The position numbers and the translations under genes were made by a program. From positions 1 through 35,792 of the forward strand of contig JAAZXI010000010.1 of the NCBI GenBank assembly GCA_014240285.1: a stretch of DNA of 35,792 bases. The letters are read 5' to 3'. Of this stretch, positions 1 through 9,471 are shown piece after piece; the stretch's first letter is position 1, and the number at the start of each line of letters is the position of its first letter. This DNA is from Methanobacteriota archaeon. Its GTDB lineage: Archaea; Thermoplasmatota; Poseidoniia; Poseidoniales; Thalassarchaeaceae. Under the pieces are notes generated by a model. That model was given only the letters and a program-made list of their open reading frames with translations, had not been told where the DNA came from and did no database searches.

Positions 1-1
1 G

Positions 2-322
2 AGACAGGTACTGGTAGAGCTCGACAACGACGGCAGTCGCACCATCGAAGACATCGAACTGCAGGTTAGGTTCATTGACTCCGATGGGATAGAAGTGTCT
101 AGATCGTCGTTTCTGAGAGACAACCTACCGGCGCACTCGTCAGTATCGGGAGATGACATGGAACTTCTCATCGAAGGCGCCTCCGTGTGGGAGAACTACA
201 CTATCGAGGTTCTGATCTACTACGATTCCTATGCTGGTCAGAGGAGCGAGAGATGGACACATGATGTAGGGGAGTGGACGATGGAGATCTTCGTCGACAA
301 GTCGCAATACCGATTCTTCTAG
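2..322 (+). CDS. CARDB/adhesin-like extracellular protein, 3' end only (truncated by window start)
   Basis: Frame is open from base 2 (RQVLVELDNDGSRTIEDIELQVRFIDSDGIEVSRSSF...), so the listed ORF at 95 is an internal GTG. Beta-rich LVELDNDGS..IEDIELQVRF resembles a CARDB/NEW3 Ig-like repeat. Confidence 0.55.
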   Translation, partial: RQVLVELDNDGSRTIEDIELQVRFIDSDGIEVSRSSFLRDNLPAHSSVSGDDMELLIEGASVWENYTIEVLIYYDSYAGQRSERWTHDVGEWTMEIFVDKSQYRFF

Positions 323-341
323 TGCAAATCATGACTTTTCT

Positions 342-358
342 TGGGTTCGTAGAACCCA
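342..358. repeat. Perfect inverted repeat TGGGTTC-GTA-GAACCCA (7-bp stem, 3-nt loop) in intergenic gap
   Basis: Read directly from sequence; lies 20 nt after the stop at 322 and 35 nt before the start at 393. Confidence 0.8.
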
Positions 359-392
359 TACGCTCAAATTGATAGCGACGAGGCGATAGCCG

Positions 393-3300
393 ATGACAAA
401 GCGCTCAGTGACGTTGATAATGATCGTTCTTCTGTTGTCCTACGCCCCCGTTCCCGACTATTCACCGACTGAGGTCAATCCTATCGTGCAGTCATTGGAT
501 CGCACGGTTGAGAGGGTGGAAATCTCCCCCGACCCTAACAGCATACAGGATCTCGGTTCCCCGCTCATCTACTCCGGCTCTGAGGATCTCAGAGTGATCA
601 GGGCGGACTCCAGCATCGGTGTTTACACCTTAGCAGGGCTACTCCCCTCAGTTCAGATGAGCACTGAACTGACTCAGCCACGAAACGACCTCGCAATCGT
701 CCTCGTTGACGGCGAAGTTGGACTCTGGGAAGCGAGGATGGCAATACTCGAAGTTGGGAATATCGAAGTCAGATCGACGATACCTCCCTCAGGATTCCTA
801 GTGCAGGCCCCGCCCGATGACATCACTGCCCTGTCATTGGTGGAAGAGGTCGAGGCAATTCATATGGTGCCAGCCGGGCTGCTGGTACACCCTGATTTGA
901 GACTGGCCAAAGGGGAGCAGACGCTTCTAGTCGAGGTTCTCGGATGGAAGGACTCAGATTTGAATAGACACGATAAGCCCGGAATGGGCTTTGAGGACAC
1001 ACTGAACATAGCAGCATCGCTCTGGTTGAAAGAGTACTGGTCACCTGAGCCGGGCAGGATGTGGGGACTAATCACTTCAGATGATGTGGATGAAATAGTC
1101 AAACACCCCTCTGTCGCTTATGTCGCTCCTATGCCCGTGCTAGTATTGCATAACGACCAGGCCAGAGTCAACATGGGAATCAATACTGTCGAGTCCACAT
1201 TCATCACCGGATTGAACGGCAGTGGACAGAAGATTGCCGTGGGCGACTCCGGACTCGACGACGACCACGGCGACTTCACCGGCAGAATCGCCGGCTTGAC
1301 TTCAGTCACCCCCGGTGATTCGTCGACAGCAGATCTCTCTGACGGGCATGGCACCCACGTCGCCTGCACGGTTTTGGGTGACGGATTCCGCAGCAGCGGC
1401 ACCTACCAGGGGGTAGCGCCAGAGGCGCAGGTCTATTTCCAAGCGATGGAGGACGATGATACTGGTCATTTGTACAGCTACGGCATCAATAGCATGCTCA
1501 ATTCTGCCTACAACAACGGCGCCCGTTTGCACACTAACAGTTGGGGTGCAGGTAGCGGGAGCGGGAGCTACTCGACCCAATCAGAGGATGCCGACGACCG
1601 TACCTCGACATGGGATCAGTACTGGTCCTACGACGGGATGACTGTTCTGTTCGCGGCCGGCAACGAGAGGAACGATGGAATTTCACCGCCTGGAACTGCG
1701 AAGAACGTCATCACCATCGGCGGTCACAAGAACCGATACAGCGGTGCTCCCGACGAGATGTACTACTGGAGCAGCCGAGGTCCGACGGATGACGGCAGGA
1801 TCAAGCCCGATCTTGTCGCCCCGGGGGACTACGTCCGTTCGTGCAAGTCGCAGGAGGCGGACAGTGCTCAAGGCTCTTGGAGCAACAACTGGTACCTCGA
1901 ATACAGCGGCACTTCGATGGCAACTCCCGCAGCTGCGGGGGCGGCGGTTCTCGTCAGGGAGTACCTGATGGAGGTGATTGGCAGACAGGATCCTCAAGGC
2001 GCTCTGATCAAGGGGCTGATGATACTAGGGGCCCAGGACATGGGTACCCGAGACATACCCAATGATGACGAGGGGTGGGGCCGAGTAAATCTCGTCGAAT
2101 CACTGATTCCAGACAACGATGTCGGCATCTTCGTCGACGACCGCTCGAGACTTTCCAGCGGACAGACGAGTGAGTACTCCTTCGATATCACCCGCGTGGG
2201 CGAGCCGATGAAGGTGGTACTGACTTGGTCCGACTATCCTGGATCATCATCTTCCTCGACCCAACTGAGGAACGACCTCGACCTCGAGGTCATCTCGCCC
2301 AACGGACAGGTCACCTACAAGGGTAATGCCTTCATCAATGGACGATCGGTTACTGGCGGAACCAAGGACTCCACCAACAACGTCGAGGTCGTGTTGATTG
2401 ACAATGCCGCCACAGGGACGTGGACGGTACGCGTACACGACGCCCAGCATGGAGGCGGCAGGACCTGGCAGCCATACGCCCTCGCTGTTCGCGGGGTCAA
2501 TGTCAATGACCTGAGCCCAGATCCAGCTTTTGTACAGAACTCCTTTGAGATATCTTCCCCTATCCCCCAAGTAGGAGAGGAGGTCGATGTCTCCGTCGTC
2601 ATCCAGAATCAGGGTGCCGGTTCGGTTGCCGACCTATCGATTATCGCCCGGGCTGACAACGAAATGCTCGGCACCCGTCAGTTGAGCATGTCTCCGGGGG
2701 AGTCGGCAGTACTCGAGTGGAACTGGACTCCGACTCAGCAGGGAGATGTGGAGTTCACCTTCCACATAGACCCAAGTGACACAGTCGAGGAGGCCTCAGA
2801 GACCAACAACTACCTCACTCAGACTGTCGTGGTAAGTGCACCTGGAGTCAGGGTTTCTTCCGAGCAGGCAACCGTCACCCTTGGCGACGCGACGGACAGC
2901 TCGACCACATGGCAGCTCTTACTGATGAACACAGCTCTATTCGAAACCAACGCGTCAATACAGGTCAGTGACCCCATGCGGATGCAGGACGGAGTGCAAT
3001 ACGACTGGTTCACCTCGTTCACCTCGAATACCTTCAATCTAGAGGCAGCCGAAACCACTTCGGTCAGCCTGACCATGGTCCATGGCGAATCCCCGCCTCC
3101 TGGACTCTACAGCATGATGGTCACTGGCACAGATATCGATAACAGCGTCATCTCGGAGTTAGAGATTTTCTTCGACGTGCCCGTGCTGGCCGAAGCCGAC
3201 ATAGTGATGCCGGGCGAGCATTTCACAGTGAGCCCACTCGATCCCACAGAACTGCAGATCCTAGTCTTCAACGAGGGCAATGGTGCCCAGACCTACGACG

Positions 3301-4886
3301 TGGAACTAATATCCCCAGCCGGTTGGCATCTCGGATTAGACACACTCGGGGCCTTCGCAGGCTCCTCGCATGGCTCTACCGGAACCATGGCTAGGGATGC
3401 CGGCCGGACAATCGACATCACAATCAACCCTCCAGGGGCAATGATTCCCGCCGGCTCAGTGTTCGACGCTGCGATAATTATTCACTCGAGAGTCAGTTCT
3501 GACTCCTGGAGCGAGGACATTTCACTTGTGGTCAAGGCGATTGACGAGGTCAGCACGACACCGTCCTCCGACGGCGCAGAGCACGACATCGCTGCGGATG
3601 CTCTGTTGGAAATCGAGGTGGAGCTCATCAATCTCGGTAATCGGATGCTGGACTTACAGTCGTATATGCGCAATATCCCTGGTGGATGGACTGTATCGGG
3701 AGGGTTGGACACTATCAGCATCCCAGCGGGAGAATCCGGTGTCTGGTCCGTGGCACTACAGGGCAATGGAGTGGCTGTTAGCGGGGATATAAAACTCAGA
3801 TTCGCCACCGATGACGGCTTTTACTTCGACTGGAACAGAACTCTGAACGTCCTTTCAGGTGCAATTCCCACTTTGAGCTTCCACATGGTCGCTTTGCCAG
3901 ACGGAACCAATTCAGACTATCCACTGGGAGTCGGGACCCACCCTGTCGGCGAGCCCGGCTTCGACCTCGCTTGGACTGTTACCAACCAAGGCTCGACGAC
4001 TTGGCATCCTACCACCTATCTTGAGGTCCCGGAAGATGATTGGTCATCATCTTGCTCTGCCCCCTCGGCGCTCTCTGCAGGCGCCTCGTCGACGGTGTGG
4101 TGCACCTTGTTGATACCTCTGTCAGCTGAGGCCACCTCCGAACCCATCGTCACACTGGTGATGCAGGGCGAGGGCATCGAGGTGAGCGACTCGATATCAC
4201 TGTTGGTCGAGTCCGTGGCTAGGGTGAGTTGGACCCTTACCAACCAACCGACAGGGCACGAAGGCTACCCGTCCACATTGTACATCGAATTGGAGAACAC
4301 AGGCAACTCAGATATCTCCTACATCCTTCAGACATCGGGACCTGACGGATGGAATCCTTTGATACTCGATGGCGTGGTGGTCAACCTGAGGCCGGACGAG
4401 GTTCGTAGCCTAAATCTTGGATTCACTCCTAATTCCGGGAATGACGGGATGCTTGTGGTGGAACTGGTCGGAGCGGGAGATGTCGAAGGCTCTTCGTTCG
4501 GTATTGAGATTGATGTACTTCCCGCTGCTAAGGTGCAGGGAACGTCAATTCTAGAGACACTGCTGATTGCAGTGTTGGTACTCGCTCTGGTCGGTGGCGG
4601 TCTCTATGTTTACTCTCGCAGAGGGGGCGATTCCTCAAGTCTGATTCAAAGCGACACACTGGCCAAGATAGCTGACAGTTTTGGGCTGGGTGAACAGCAA
4701 GAAGTGGAGAGTGACGGTATTCCCTGCTGGATCTGCAGCCAGGACATCACACCAGGGGAGGCATGGGCCTGTCTAGAGTGCGGTGCGAGATATCACAGGT
4801 CGGACCAAGTACAGGGCTGTGACATCGTTTCCATGGGGAACTGCCTGCACTGTGACGCCCCGTCTGAAGAACTCGCAGAAGCGTGA
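393..4886 (+). CDS. Secreted, membrane-anchored subtilisin-like (S8) serine protease with CARDB-type repeats, C-terminal TM helix and Cys/His zinc-finger tail
   Basis: Signal peptide-like N-terminus; catalytic motifs D (AVGDSGLDDDHGDF), H (DGHGTHVA), S (YSGTSMATPAAAGAAV); repeated VNQGxxx/NTGN beta-domain motifs; TM LLIAVLVLALVGGGLYVY followed by RR; tail CWIC-x12-CLEC-x4-H-x8-C-x7-CLHC. Confidence 0.9.
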   Translation: MTKRSVTLIMIVLLLSYAPVPDYSPTEVNPIVQSLDRTVERVEISPDPNSIQDLGSPLIYSGSEDLRVIRADSSIGVYTLAGLLPSVQMSTELTQPRNDLAIVLVDGEVGLWEARMAILEVGNIEVRSTIPPSGFLVQAPPDDITALSLVEEVEAIHMVPAGLLVHPDLRLAKGEQTLLVEVLGWKDSDLNRHDKPGMGFEDTLNIAASLWLKEYWSPEPGRMWGLITSDDVDEIVKHPSVAYVAPMPVLVLHNDQARVNMGINTVESTFITGLNGSGQKIAVGDSGLDDDHGDFTGRIAGLTSVTPGDSSTADLSDGHGTHVACTVLGDGFRSSGTYQGVAPEAQVYFQAMEDDDTGHLYSYGINSMLNSAYNNGARLHTNSWGAGSGSGSYSTQSEDADDRTSTWDQYWSYDGMTVLFAAGNERNDGISPPGTAKNVITIGGHKNRYSGAPDEMYYWSSRGPTDDGRIKPDLVAPGDYVRSCKSQEADSAQGSWSNNWYLEYSGTSMATPAAAGAAVLVREYLMEVIGRQDPQGALIKGLMILGAQDMGTRDIPNDDEGWGRVNLVESLIPDNDVGIFVDDRSRLSSGQTSEYSFDITRVGEPMKVVLTWSDYPGSSSSSTQLRNDLDLEVISPNGQVTYKGNAFINGRSVTGGTKDSTNNVEVVLIDNAATGTWTVRVHDAQHGGGRTWQPYALAVRGVNVNDLSPDPAFVQNSFEISSPIPQVGEEVDVSVVIQNQGAGSVADLSIIARADNEMLGTRQLSMSPGESAVLEWNWTPTQQGDVEFTFHIDPSDTVEEASETNNYLTQTVVVSAPGVRVSSEQATVTLGDATDSSTTWQLLLMNTALFETNASIQVSDPMRMQDGVQYDWFTSFTSNTFNLEAAETTSVSLTMVHGESPPPGLYSMMVTGTDIDNSVISELEIFFDVPVLAEADIVMPGEHFTVSPLDPTELQILVFNEGNGAQTYDVELISPAGWHLGLDTLGAFAGSSHGSTGTMARDAGRTIDITINPPGAMIPAGSVFDAAIIIHSRVSSDSWSEDISLVVKAIDEVSTTPSSDGAEHDIAADALLEIEVELINLGNRMLDLQSYMRNIPGGWTVSGGLDTISIPAGESGVWSVALQGNGVAVSGDIKLRFATDDGFYFDWNRTLNVLSGAIPTLSFHMVALPDGTNSDYPLGVGTHPVGEPGFDLAWTVTNQGSTTWHPTTYLEVPEDDWSSSCSAPSALSAGASSTVWCTLLIPLSAEATSEPIVTLVMQGEGIEVSDSISLLVESVARVSWTLTNQPTGHEGYPSTLYIELENTGNSDISYILQTSGPDGWNPLILDGVVVNLRPDEVRSLNLGFTPNSGNDGMLVVELVGAGDVEGSSFGIEIDVLPAAKVQGTSILETLLIAVLVLALVGGGLYVYSRRGGDSSSLIQSDTLAKIADSFGLGEQQEVESDGIPCWICSQDITPGEAWACLECGARYHRSDQVQGCDIVSMGNCLHCDAPSEELAEA

Positions 4887-4892
4887 AATTTC

Positions 4893-4911
4893 CGCGACCC
4901 TAGGGGTCGCG
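4893..4911. repeat. Perfect inverted repeat CGCGACCC-TAG-GGGTCGCG (8-bp stem, 3-nt loop)
   Basis: Direct reading; 7 nt after the protease stop and ~42 nt before the ATG of the next gene. Confidence 0.85.
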
Positions 4912-4952
4912 ATGCCCGAAGTCCTTAGAGGGGCGGTTATGTCGGAGTGCCG

Positions 4953-7646
4953 ATGAAGCGTAGTTCATCTGTAATCATCCTCACGGCGATGCTGCTTCTC
5001 ACAATCGCATCACCGCTAACCGCAGCAGCGGCCTCAGTGTCGCTTTCAGCCAACCCCACGGCACAGGAAGCGACCACAGATGACGAAGCGGAGTACGATA
5101 TCATCGTGACCAACGACGGGGATGAGGACATCACAGTGACCCTCAGCACTCAGCAGGGCAACGACTGCAGTGGTTTCTCCTCCGCTCTGGATCAGCCCAC
5201 GGTTTCGGTGAATGAAGGAGAATCTGAAACCGTCCTGCTCACGGTTTCGGTGAATGATCAGGCTGATGGTGACTGCGAAACGACGGTCAACGCTCAGGCA
5301 ACAGGGGGCATAGGATCTCCGGCCAGTGACGATGTGACTGTGACGACAACTGCCGGCGATGGTGGCGGACTCTACTCTGTGAAGATGACTACCGATGAGC
5401 AGTTGAAAATCTACGACGGCGACTCGATCGAGTCCGACAGCGTGGTCTGGGACGTCGAGGTCGAGAACAACGGCGAGCAGCAGGCTAACGTCCAGTTGGA
5501 GATGACTTCGGACAATGACTGCGAGTCTGACACCCTTGATGCCACTGTCGACCCGCAGGTCCTGCAACTGGATCCTGAGGACACGGAGACCGTAGAAGTG
5601 ACCGTTGACGTGCCCGACGGGAGCTCAACCGAGGCGGGGGATCACTGCTTCATCCTCAAGGCCACCGTGACTAACGACCCCAATGCTGCTGACCAGGCCG
5701 AGGACAACATCACCTTGACTCTCAAGATTCCCGAGCGCAAGGAGTGTGACCCCGACCTACAGTTCACCTCGCACAACCTTGATCCGGGCGATTCGGCCAC
5801 CAACTCGTTCGAAGTCGAGAACATCGGGAACACAGAGTGGACCGTGACTGCCAATGCACAGGCTCAAAACTCCGACTACGATATCACAGGATGGGTGGAT
5901 TTCGACAGCCCCCTAAGCAAACTCCTCTCCGAGCCCGGTGGTTCGCAGGACAGCCACACGTTCACCTTCAGCGTCACCCCCGATGACTCCGTCGAGTCCG
6001 GGACACAAGTGGGAATCAAGATTCAGGGACGTGCTGGGACTTCGGTCGGCTGTGAGCAGATTCTGACTGTCACAGTTGGTCAGAGTCATGATGCCATCAT
6101 GAGTCTGAGCAAGAACAAGCTCAGCAACGTTGAGCCGGGCAGTTCTGACACAGTCACAGTTCAGATCATCAATCAAGGCAACGGTATGGAGACCATGTCT
6201 ATCGGCGCTACAGGACTGCCTCCTGGGTGGCAGATCTCTTTCTCCCAGACTTCGGTTACTGTTGGCAGTTCGCACTCTGGCAACAACCAAGAAACAGTGA
6301 CTGCGGAGGTATTCATACCTGAGGACGCGAGTGCGGCTGAGGACACGGTCATCACCTTCACCGTTGGACGCGGCGGAGGCAGTTCACCTTACGACACCAA
6401 GGAACTCACAGTTTCAGTGGCTGCGCGTCATAGTGTCACTACCTCGATCCTTTCGATCCAGCAGACCGGTAAAACAGGTCAGACGGTCCAGTTCCCCATC
6501 GATGTGACTAACTCAGGAAACATCCAGGACACTTTCAAGCTACAGACCTGCGACCCGGGAGACCAGACCGGATGTAACTCCCCGATGTGGGAATCGTCAT
6601 TCTCCGACTCTCAGGGGAACACAATCTCGCAAATCATCCTCGATCCAGGCCAGAAGCAGACGGTCTATCTCGACATCCTAGTCGAGGGCGAGGAGGACGC
6701 TGACTCGGCCAGCGTGCTTGCACGGATAGCGATCTATGGGACGGCCGAGGCGGACGAACACACTGTCAGTGTGGTGGTTTCAAACTACAACTACGCGATG
6801 GCCATCTCCCCCCAGAGCCCCGGTGAGATACCGGACCTGATTGGTGCGACCCTTCCTCCAGGAGGTTCCATGGCCGCCTCGTTCTGGGTCGAGAACACCG
6901 GAGACTACCCCGGTGGAGACACGGCGGTGATTACCGTTACTGGCATGGAGTCGTCTGTGCTGAGGACGATGACAATCGAAGGTGTCGAGATTGATGGAAC
7001 AGTGATGATTGGGATGGGAGAGAGAGTCCTCGTCGAAATTCAGTTTGACATTCTCGAGGGAGTTGCCAACGGCGTCGCAGGCGTAGTCAAGGTGAGCGCT
7101 TCGTCGGAGAAGAACACAGCTCAGAGCACTTCGGTCGACGTCGTGGTTGAGGTGATGACTGTTCACGATCTCAGATTCACTCTCGAGGGTGAGGACGAAC
7201 AGACCGCCGAGTACCCTGACAAGGCCTATTTCACTCTCTACATCACCAACTATGGTAACACCTTAGAAGACGTACAAATTATCTCGAGCGAGTCTCTGAG
7301 GGGTTGGGCAGTCAATGTCGATTTCGACGAGTTTGAACTTGAACCAGGGTCGACCAAGGAGGTCCAGATTAGTGTTACGCCGCCCAGCGATTTGCTCGAT
7401 GAAGATACCTATCAATTCACGGTCACGGTGCAGCCCGAGGGTCTTGCCGTTGCAGGCGAACCTATCGATTTGACAGTGACCTCACAGATGCCATCGACCT
7501 TCATCGGCCTGTCTGAGGAAATGGCTCAGGCCCTCGTTTACGGGTCTATTGTTCTGGGCGCCATTTTGGTCATTGTTCTATTCTTCCGCTCGCGCTCGGA
7601 GAACCGCAGAATAGTCGAAGCACTGGAAAATCAGTTCGAGGACTAG
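4953..7646 (+). CDS. Large CARDB/NEW3-type membrane-anchored surface protein
   Basis: N-terminal signal (MKRSSSVIILTAMLLLTIASPLTAAAA), many repeated Ig-like modules (VENNGEQQANVQLE, VENIGNTEWTV, IINQGNGMETMSI, VTNSGNIQDTFKL, ITNYGNTLEDVQI), C-terminal TM (LVYGSIVLGAILVIVLFF) and basic tail. ATG 4953 preferred over GTG 4947. Confidence 0.8.
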   Translation: MKRSSSVIILTAMLLLTIASPLTAAAASVSLSANPTAQEATTDDEAEYDIIVTNDGDEDITVTLSTQQGNDCSGFSSALDQPTVSVNEGESETVLLTVSVNDQADGDCETTVNAQATGGIGSPASDDVTVTTTAGDGGGLYSVKMTTDEQLKIYDGDSIESDSVVWDVEVENNGEQQANVQLEMTSDNDCESDTLDATVDPQVLQLDPEDTETVEVTVDVPDGSSTEAGDHCFILKATVTNDPNAADQAEDNITLTLKIPERKECDPDLQFTSHNLDPGDSATNSFEVENIGNTEWTVTANAQAQNSDYDITGWVDFDSPLSKLLSEPGGSQDSHTFTFSVTPDDSVESGTQVGIKIQGRAGTSVGCEQILTVTVGQSHDAIMSLSKNKLSNVEPGSSDTVTVQIINQGNGMETMSIGATGLPPGWQISFSQTSVTVGSSHSGNNQETVTAEVFIPEDASAAEDTVITFTVGRGGGSSPYDTKELTVSVAARHSVTTSILSIQQTGKTGQTVQFPIDVTNSGNIQDTFKLQTCDPGDQTGCNSPMWESSFSDSQGNTISQIILDPGQKQTVYLDILVEGEEDADSASVLARIAIYGTAEADEHTVSVVVSNYNYAMAISPQSPGEIPDLIGATLPPGGSMAASFWVENTGDYPGGDTAVITVTGMESSVLRTMTIEGVEIDGTVMIGMGERVLVEIQFDILEGVANGVAGVVKVSASSEKNTAQSTSVDVVVEVMTVHDLRFTLEGEDEQTAEYPDKAYFTLYITNYGNTLEDVQIISSESLRGWAVNVDFDEFELEPGSTKEVQISVTPPSDLLDEDTYQFTVTVQPEGLAVAGEPIDLTVTSQMPSTFIGLSEEMAQALVYGSIVLGAILVIVLFFRSRSENRRIVEALENQFED

Positions 7647-7694
7647 TCGCGACTCCAAAGTTGAGTCCGGATAGGCTTATTGCCCAAATTCAGG

Positions 7695-7743
7695 TGCAAT
7701 GACCCGTCGGTCCCTATAGGGGACCGTCGGGTGTTGCAATGAC
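7695..7743 (+). promoter_or_regulatory. nuoA leader: imperfect 13-bp hairpin (7702-7714/7720-7732) flanked by direct repeats TGCAATGAC (7695-7703, 7735-7743), with a 6-codon uORF (7699-7719)
   Basis: ACCCGTCGGTCCC-TATAG-GGGACCGTCGGGT has one T-T mismatch; ATG ACC CGT CGG TCC CTA TAG starts in repeat 1 and stops in the loop; repeat 2 contains the nuoA ATG. Confidence 0.6.
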
Positions 7744-8185
7744 TTCAGTTCCCGAAGCTTATCTCGCTGTTGCTGTGATGGCATTGGTGGGGATTGGATT
7801 CCCGGTGGGTAGCTTCATCGCGGCAGCAGTTCTGAGGCCAAGGAAATCACCCAATGACCCAACCAAGATGCGCTCGTGGCTGCTTCCGGGGTATGAGACG
7901 GACCAGAGTCTGTACCTCCGCAGGGACAGCACCTACGAGTGTGGCGCAGAGCCTGTGGGAGACGCCCACATCAACTTCCACTTCCAGTATTACTGGTACG
8001 CCATCATCTTCCTTGTCTTCGACATCGCCTTCATGTTCCTCGCCTTTGGCGGGGTCATCGCCATACAGGACGGCATGCTCGATGAAGAAGTCATTGGCGC
8101 TCTAGCCACCTTGACCGCGTTCATCGTGCTGATGGGACTGGGGGTATGGCATGTTTTCCGCAAGCGAGGAAGGATTTACATTTGA
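7739..8185 (+). CDS. nuoA: NADH-quinone oxidoreductase-type complex I subunit A
   Basis: YECGAEPVGDAHINFHFQYYWYAIIFLVFDIAFMFL matches the NuoA signature (YECG..P.G.A......FY..A..F..FD.E); first gene of an A-N operon. Confidence 0.95.
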   Translation: MTSVPEAYLAVAVMALVGIGFPVGSFIAAAVLRPRKSPNDPTKMRSWLLPGYETDQSLYLRRDSTYECGAEPVGDAHINFHFQYYWYAIIFLVFDIAFMFLAFGGVIAIQDGMLDEEVIGALATLTAFIVLMGLGVWHVFRKRGRIYI

Positions 8186-8194
8186 GGTGAGCGA

Positions 8195-8791
8195 ATGAAG
8201 GATGAGGGTCAGAACTACTCGCTCTTTAACAGTAGGATGCTGGTTGATGTAGTGGGCGACGTGACCGATGAGGCGCTGAAGGCCAGTCGGATGAAGGACA
8301 TCATCGGGGTGCTCGCTGGCAGGATGTTCAATTGGGGCCAGCGCAAATCCTTGTTTCCACTCCACCTCGGCATCAAGTGCTGTGCTTTGGAGATGGCTGC
8401 GGCAGGAGCCAGCCGATTCGACGCTGAGCGATTCGGGGTTTTCTTCAGATCCAGTCCTCGGCAGTGCGACGTCCTTCTTGTCAACGGCCCAATCAGCAAG
8501 AAGTTCGCCGACCCCATTGTTAGGCTGTGGGAGCAGATGCCCGAGCCAAAGTGGTGCATAGCCATGGGTGAGTGCGCCATCTCCGGTGGCCCCTACTTTC
8601 AGTCATACAATATCCTCGAAGGCGTCGATACCGTGATTCCGGTTGACGTCTACATACCAGGATGCCCCCCAAGACCGGAGGCCCTGATAGATGGATTCGA
8701 TAAGTTGCGACAGAAAATCATCAGAATCGGTGCGGCCCCCAGCGACGCCAGACCGGTTACTGCAGCCCCGCTGATTCCCGGAGACGAGTAG
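8195..8791 (+). CDS. nuoB: Complex I subunit B (N2 cluster protein)
   Basis: GIKCCALEM, SPRQCDVLLVNG, MGECAISGGPYFQSYN, VYIPGCPPRPEAL: all four N2 ligand cysteines present. Confidence 0.97.
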   Translation: MKDEGQNYSLFNSRMLVDVVGDVTDEALKASRMKDIIGVLAGRMFNWGQRKSLFPLHLGIKCCALEMAAAGASRFDAERFGVFFRSSPRQCDVLLVNGPISKKFADPIVRLWEQMPEPKWCIAMGECAISGGPYFQSYNILEGVDTVIPVDVYIPGCPPRPEALIDGFDKLRQKIIRIGAAPSDARPVTAAPLIPGDE

Positions 8792-8802
8792 GAGATTCCA
8801 GC

Positions 8803-9462
8803 ATGGGTAATACTGTCTCACCTGATTTCCAGAAGGCAGCGGCTGAGACACTGGCCGTGGCAACTTCCGCAATCGAGGGAGTGGATGCCGAGGTAATCGA
8901 GCGCTCTAGCGGCACTAGTCCACGACACGTAGTGCTCATCAACGCCTCGCCCGGGAGTTGGAGGGCCCTAGCCGAGAATCTCTACTCCGAGCACGCTGTC
9001 GATTACTGCTCCATGGTCACCGGTATCCACTGGCCCGAGGGCGATGAGGAGCGCAAGTGGGAGGTGGTCTACCATCTCTTGAGGACGGGAGTCAGAGACC
9101 CTCCCATCGAAAACGGCCTAGTCAGACCGATGATCGTGAATCCTTCGAAACTCAAGGGGGCCAGCATGCCTCTCGAGATCGAGATCCATGTCCACATCCC
9201 GGACACGACCACCCCATCGGTGGATTCTGTACAGGACATTTGGGTAGGGGCGGATTGGAACGAGAAGGAGACATGGGACCTCGTTGGCATTGACTTCGAC
9301 GGCCATCAGGAGATGAGAAGGGTGCTGCAACCGCATGAGACCCCGAAGGGATACCACCCTCTACAGAAACAGCACCATCTCCGCTACCATGGCTTCGAGG
9401 AGATGTATGATGATGCTCAGGGATTCATGCGCAAGCCGGCCGACGTTGGCAAGATCAAGTGA
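8803..9462 (+). CDS. nuoC: Complex I 30 kDa subunit (NuoC)
   Basis: YCSMVTGIHWPE...WEVVYHLL...PSVDSVQDIWVGADWNEKETWDLVGIDFDGHQEMRRVLQPHETPKGYHPLQK is the NuoC signature region. Confidence 0.93.
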   Translation: MGNTVSPDFQKAAAETLAVATSAIEGVDAEVIERSSGTSPRHVVLINASPGSWRALAENLYSEHAVDYCSMVTGIHWPEGDEERKWEVVYHLLRTGVRDPPIENGLVRPMIVNPSKLKGASMPLEIEIHVHIPDTTTPSVDSVQDIWVGADWNEKETWDLVGIDFDGHQEMRRVLQPHETPKGYHPLQKQHHLRYHGFEEMYDDAQGFMRKPADVGKIK

Positions 9463-9471
9463 GGTGAGAAA

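Noticed and set aside
5046-5567. 173-aa antisense ORF in the CARDB gene
   Set aside because: Mirror-frame artefact of the repetitive coding sequence; no promoter, SD or domain signature.
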